A DNA stretch of 41,435 bases, taken from assembly GCA_020722685.1 (NCBI GenBank), contig DYKH01000006.1, positions 41,992-83,426 on the forward strand, written 5' to 3'. Made by a program: the position numbers and the translations under genes. The stretch comes from Caldithrix sp. (GTDB lineage: Bacteria; KSB1; UBA2214; DYKH01). The notes under the pieces are model-generated. The model did no database searches and had not been told where the DNA came from. It worked only from the letters and a program-made list of their open reading frames with translations. Shown one piece after another: positions 37,728 to 41,435 of the stretch (position 1 is the first letter of the stretch; every line of letters starts with the position of its first letter).

Positions 37728-39107
37728 ATGCGAAAACGGTTAGTCATTGGCTGTTTATGTTTTTTTCTTCTTGCCTTGTTCATTGACGCTAATTATGCAC
37801 GCCATCTGCCCGGCAAAAGTGTCGGCGCTCTGGAATTCTATTTGGACACCGCCAGCTTTCGTTCCTCAGTCGGAAACGCCTATCAAGAGTTCTACTACCA
37901 GATCCCATTAGGTCAGTTGTCTTTCACAACGAGGGACGGGAAATTACTGGATACCCTCGAAATTTCATTCTCCCTCAAAGATGACCGCGGCGATTCGGTT
38001 TATCAAAATATCTGGCTAACGCCTTTGCTGGCCGCTGCCGACCAGCAATTAGCCGGGCGATTCATCCCGGAGCAATTCGATCTCCTGTTACAGCCCGGCA
38101 AATATCAGGCATCGCTAAGAATTCAGGAGAAAAGCAGCAAACGTCAAGGAACAGCCGAGCTTGGTTTTAGTGCCATTGGATTTGACCAACAGCATTTTTC
38201 TACAAGCTCTATTCAATTCGCCAGCGACATCCGCCATGATTCGACCGACGGAAAATTCGTCAAGAACGGTCTGCGCATTCTCCCCAATCCATCACGAATC
38301 TTTGGCGGCGCACTGCCCATGCTGGTTTTTTATTACGAAGTTTATAATGTGCCCGTCAATCCCAACTCTACAGACTCGTTAGAATTTGCCTATGAGCTCT
38401 TGGATCAGGAGGGCCAATTGGTGCGGCAATTGCCGGCGAAACGTAAGCAGACCCAAGGTTCTGCCGAAGTAGAAGTAGGAGCCATGAGCACGGCAGCATT
38501 GTCCGATAGTCTTTATCAGCTTCATCTCACGATCAAACATTCGGCAAGCCAGCAAACGATCGAGCAGACCGCCTTTTTTCGCAATGTTCCGCTAACCCCG
38601 CCAACTTCCATTGATTCCCGCGTGGCGCAGATCATTAACCAGATGACGCCGGCAGCGCTCAACCTGCATATTCGCCAGGCGCGCTATATTATGACCAAGG
38701 ATGAAGGCAACCTGTTGAAGCAGCTTGACGAAACGGGCAAGCGCCGGGCCTTGATCCAATTTTGGCAACAACGTGATCTCGACTCTTCCACGCCTGAGAA
38801 CGAGTTTTGGCAGCAATACATGGGTCGTATTCAACTGGCAAATAGTCGCTACACCACCCCATACGAAGAAGGCTGGCTGAGCGATCGCGGCCGCATTCTC
38901 ATCAAATACGGCGTTCCGGACGACATCGAGCGCCACCCGGTTACCATTGATTCCAAGCCGTTCGAGGTCTGGCGCTACTATCGGGAAAGAGGATTACGGT
39001 TTATCTTTATCGACGAATCCGGCTTTAATCGCTACCGGCTCATCTTCAGCAACGTCGAAGATGAAGTGACGGATCCAAACTGGCAAAATTTGATCAATTA
39101 CAAGTGA
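37728..39107 (+). CDS. GWxTD-domain exported protein, second copy
   Basis: The 459-aa protein starts at ATG 37728 with a signal peptide (MRKRLVIGCLCFFLLALFID). It has a beta-rich N-terminal half and, after a helical segment around 295-345, the C-terminal GWxTD domain. In that domain GWLSD (Thr replaced by Ser) precedes RGRILIKYGVPDDIERHP, then FEVWRYY and FIFIDESGFNRY. Overall layout and the block LRILPNPSRIFGG / YYEVYNVPVN correspond to LPNPSRRYRYQ / YYEVYNLSTA in the protein at 10182, so the two are paralogues across most of their length. A lipoprotein gene overlaps its end. A Shine-Dalgarno-like AGGAGAAAA lies rather far upstream. Confidence 0.87.
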   Translation: MRKRLVIGCLCFFLLALFIDANYARHLPGKSVGALEFYLDTASFRSSVGNAYQEFYYQIPLGQLSFTTRDGKLLDTLEISFSLKDDRGDSVYQNIWLTPLLAAADQQLAGRFIPEQFDLLLQPGKYQASLRIQEKSSKRQGTAELGFSAIGFDQQHFSTSSIQFASDIRHDSTDGKFVKNGLRILPNPSRIFGGALPMLVFYYEVYNVPVNPNSTDSLEFAYELLDQEGQLVRQLPAKRKQTQGSAEVEVGAMSTAALSDSLYQLHLTIKHSASQQTIEQTAFFRNVPLTPPTSIDSRVAQIINQMTPAALNLHIRQARYIMTKDEGNLLKQLDETGKRRALIQFWQQRDLDSSTPENEFWQQYMGRIQLANSRYTTPYEEGWLSDRGRILIKYGVPDDIERHPVTIDSKPFEVWRYYRERGLRFIFIDESGFNRYRLIFSNVEDEVTDPNWQNLINYK

Positions 39108-39112
39108 CCGGA

Positions 39113-39469
39113 ATGCTAACTCTGCGCAACTTTTTTTTCGTTTTGCTGGCCATTTTAGGCCTGTTCAACTGTAGTGAGCCGACGCGAGTTTTGCAGCATT
39201 CGCCGGTTATTCACTCAATCGCTGTGGATCGGAGTCAAGTTTATCCTCAAGAGTTTGTCACGGTTCAAGCCAAGGTAAGCGACCAAGACCAGGGCGATAA
39301 ACTCACCTATCGATGGACGGCCAACGGCGGCGCATTTGTGAATTCCAGCAACAATCCCACCCAATGGCATGCCCCAAGTTTTCCTGCCACCTACACACTG
39401 ACCTTGGCTGTTTCGGACGGAATTTTCCAGGTGACGGATTCGACGACCGTCAAAGTGATACCGAGATAG
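39113..39469 (+). CDS. small PKD-like domain lipoprotein
   Basis: The protein is 118 aa from ATG 39113 (MLTLRNFFFVLLAILGLFNC). A GTG at 39104, overlapping the previous stop (GTGA), is an in-frame alternative that would add three residues. The lipobox is LFNC. The mature part is one PKD/Ig-like sandwich: SPVIHSIAVDRSQVYPQEFV, DKLTYRWTANGGAF, YTLTLAVSDGIFQVTDSTTV. PKD-like domains mediate surface protein or polysaccharide contacts. It is probably cotranscribed with the GWxTD protein. Confidence 0.78.
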   Translation: MLTLRNFFFVLLAILGLFNCSEPTRVLQHSPVIHSIAVDRSQVYPQEFVTVQAKVSDQDQGDKLTYRWTANGGAFVNSSNNPTQWHAPSFPATYTLTLAVSDGIFQVTDSTTVKVIPR

Positions 39470-39701
39470 TCAGCATTTCCCAAGTGGCATACTCCCAATT
39501 GCTGGCAACGGCTCGTAGCTGGATTATTTTTTTACAGCCTTTCGGGAATGGAATGCTCAAGGTGATTCGCTCATGGCGCCCCTCCAGAGGGGAAATATTA
39601 TCTTTGAAAAATCCAATTTGCTTCTAAATTAGCAGCACTTGTCGATGACGTTTGAATTGGCAAGATGTTGACAGAGTGTCGATTCCTCAAAGGAGATCCA
39701 A

Positions 39702-40394
39702 ATGAAGCTCAAAATTCCGATTTTTCTTGTAACAGTCGCTTTGTTACTGATGGAATGCTCAAAGGATGAACCCACCAAATCAAATCCCAAACCCCCGGCG
39801 CTGCCGACCGCCGTCACGCTCTCCGGGCCAACTTCTTCACAAGCCCCGGTCGAAATTGGCACGGGCATCAACACTTTCAATGCATATCAGGGTACCGCTT
39901 TACTATATTTGCAAGTCGTCGGGCTGAGTGAGCCAGAGGTCAGCGGCAACGCTTATGTCTGGAATTCCACCTTTTCAGGGGCCACGGTCACCATTACGGC
40001 GGTGCGCTCCGCGAAAAACACGGTTGATTGGACGGTGGTCATCAACGGCACAACCACAACGGGGACAGCCTATAACAACTGGACCGCCGTTACGGGCACA
40101 ACGACCGAAGACAATAAAAGCCAAGCTTGGAAATTGTATCAACCCAATTCTAGCACTCTGCTACTACAGGCCTCCTGGGTAATAGATGCGAATAACGTCA
40201 TTACTGCCATTTTGGAATATCCCGCTCCCATTTCGGAAAAGCAGCAGGTGATTGATCGCCCGGACGGCTCCGGCTCCTATGCAAAGTGGAAAGGTACGGT
40301 CAAGGTGTATGAGGCCATTTGGGTGGCCAATGGTACCGGCTCGTACCAGCAATGGGATGCCAACGGGAATTTGATCAGTGAAGGGAGTTGGTGA
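39702..40394 (+). CDS. lipoprotein of unknown function
   Basis: The 230-aa protein starts at ATG 39702 with AAGGAG 6 nt ahead. The signal peptide ends in LLLMEC (Cys19), so it should be lipid-anchored. A Pro/Lys/Ser linker is followed by a Thr/Ser/Val-rich beta region (about 35-230) with many Asn-Gly and Thr-Thr pairs. Two related tyrosine-tryptophan phrases occur near the end (GSGSYAKWKGTVKVYEA, GTGSYQQWDANGNLIS). I recognise no family. It may be a surface adhesion or binding lipoprotein. Confidence 0.72.
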   Translation: MKLKIPIFLVTVALLLMECSKDEPTKSNPKPPALPTAVTLSGPTSSQAPVEIGTGINTFNAYQGTALLYLQVVGLSEPEVSGNAYVWNSTFSGATVTITAVRSAKNTVDWTVVINGTTTTGTAYNNWTAVTGTTTEDNKSQAWKLYQPNSSTLLLQASWVIDANNVITAILEYPAPISEKQQVIDRPDGSGSYAKWKGTVKVYEAIWVANGTGSYQQWDANGNLISEGSW

Positions 40395-40526
40395 GAGCGA
40401 CCGGCAGTCGGGTTGCTTATGAAAGCCGCGGAACTGTTTTCGAGCAATTTCTGCCGTTGGCAGCCAAACACAAGTGAAGTAGCTGACTGCTCAATCATTA
40501 CCGCGACAACTTTGGAAGGACGGACT

Positions 40527-41435
40527 ATGGCGAATCATCATCAAGGATTTCTGCCTTTGCAGTTACGGCAATTTGTAAGCATCGTGTTGTTGGGCGCCTT
40601 ATTTGCAGTCGAACTCACGTTGGAGGCTTTCGCTGTCGAGTCCAGGCAACAGGCTCCCCTGCCTTTCTTCCCCAATGGCACTTATGACCCAAATATTCCC
40701 AAGCCGGATGAGGTCATCGGCTTTCCCCTCGCTTCCGAGCCGGTCAATTACAGCTTGATGACCAAGTATCTTTTCGCTTTGGATCAGGCCGCTGCGCGTG
40801 TCAAGCTAACGGAATACGGTAAGACTTACGAAGGGAGGTCGCTCTATTACTTGGTTATCAGTTCAGAGGAGAACGCCGGGCGGTTGCAGGAGATTCAATC
40901 GAACATCAGCCGCCTTGCCGATCCGCGCAAATTAGCTTCCGGTCCATCTGCGAGCGAGCTGATTAGGAATACTCCTGCGGTTGTCTGGATCGGCTACAGC
41001 ATTCATGGTGACGAGTTGTCAAGCACCGATGCTGCTTTGCAAGTGGCCTATCAGCTCGCTGCGGGGACCGATACCGCTACCCAGAAAATCCTCGATGGAC
41101 TGGTGGTTTGCATCGATCCGCTGCAGAATCCGGATGGCCGCGAGCGCTTTGTGCACCAGATGCAGCAATGGTGCGGCATAGTTCCGAACTCCGACGTCCA
41201 GAGCATGCATCACACCGGCATGTGGCCATGGGGGCGAGGCAATCATTACCTGTTCGACATGAATCGGGACTTTTTGCCCATGGTACACGCGGAAACGCGG
41301 GCGCGTATGCACGCCATTTTGCAGTGGAATCCGCAAGTGCTGATCGACTCTCACGAAATGGGAGCGCTGGACACCTACCTCTTTTCCCCGCCGCGCGAGC
41401 CGTTCAATCCGAATTTGACCGCGCATCAACACAAA
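40527..41435 (+). CDS. M14-family zinc carboxypeptidase, cut by the window edge
   Basis: The gene is open from ATG 40527 (AAGGA 6 nt ahead) to the end of the window: 303 codons seen. The N-terminus is a signal peptide (VSIVLLGALFAVELTLEAFA). The M14 zinc-peptidase core is clear: GYSIHGDELSS with His160 and Glu163 (HxxE zinc ligands), NPDGRER with Arg205-type substrate binding, DMNRDF, and IDSHEMGA with His276 as the third zinc ligand. The catalytic Glu must lie beyond the edge. It is an exported peptidase that trims peptides or modifies cell-wall peptides; substrate choice cannot be read. Confidence 0.92.
   Translation, partial: MANHHQGFLPLQLRQFVSIVLLGALFAVELTLEAFAVESRQQAPLPFFPNGTYDPNIPKPDEVIGFPLASEPVNYSLMTKYLFALDQAAARVKLTEYGKTYEGRSLYYLVISSEENAGRLQEIQSNISRLADPRKLASGPSASELIRNTPAVVWIGYSIHGDELSSTDAALQVAYQLAAGTDTATQKILDGLVVCIDPLQNPDGRERFVHQMQQWCGIVPNSDVQSMHHTGMWPWGRGNHYLFDMNRDFLPMVHAETRARMHAILQWNPQVLIDSHEMGALDTYLFSPPREPFNPNLTAHQHK

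Noticed and set aside
39580..39593. CCCCTC/GAGGGG mini-palindrome as terminator of the PKD-like lipoprotein gene
   Set aside because: The stem is short with almost no loop, and no proper T-run follows.

Overview
The window looks like chromosome from a Gram-negative bacterium of the FCB superphylum, probably an uncultured lineage near candidate phylum KSB1, Calditrichota or Zixibacteria. This placement is an inference. It rests on two GWxTD-domain proteins, two TonB-dependent receptors with CarboxypepD_reg N-termini, PorV/FadL-type outer-membrane proteins, large exported proteins ending in type-9-like C-terminal domains, many lipoproteins, and a NagB-PIG-L fusion like that of Bacteroidetes. 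No rRNA, tRNA, integrase, transposase or CRISPR array was seen.

Left part (1-9.8 kb, nearly all minus strand): a sodium:solute symporter followed by three tiny membrane-protein genes; a short plus-strand outer-membrane barrel protein whose N-terminus is a hexanucleotide microsatellite; a glucosamine-6-phosphate deaminase/PIG-L fusion; a membrane protein with a spermidine-synthase-like domain; and a Tat-exported aldo/keto-reductase-like protein. Amino-sugar uptake and catabolism is a reasonable but unproven theme.

Middle (9.8-32.4 kb): two parallel envelope loci. Locus 1 is GWxTD protein, TonB receptor, exported FnIII/C-terminal-domain protein, PorV-like protein. It is preceded by a promoter-to-terminator unit with no convincing gene and by a leader full of mini-ORFs. 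Locus 2 is FadL-like protein, TonB receptor, exported protein of the same architecture, PorV-like protein, and two haem-domain-like lipoproteins. Between the loci lie a secreted sugar-isomerase-like TIM barrel (minus) and a corrinoid-type methyltransferase/UroD homologue with a small exported protein. Locus 2 is interrupted by a free-standing four-helix-bundle (S23/IVP) gene bracketed by inverted arrays of a degenerate 7-bp repeat. A second, AT-rich 7-bp family sharing the GTCA core lies beside two minus-strand genes.

Right part (32.6-41.4 kb): a pair of small conserved proteins; an Ig-like lipoprotein; then a toxin-antitoxin island (two DUF433/DUF5615 pairs, an orphan YgiT-type zinc-finger protein, a frameshifted BrnT with its antitoxin). 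This island contains one good integron attC-like site and one degraded one, so it is probably a relic of a chromosomal integron cassette array. The window ends with a second GWxTD protein, two lipoproteins and the start of an M14 zinc carboxypeptidase cut by the window edge.

Repeat, attC and promoter calls were made by reading the sequence by eye and need computational confirmation.
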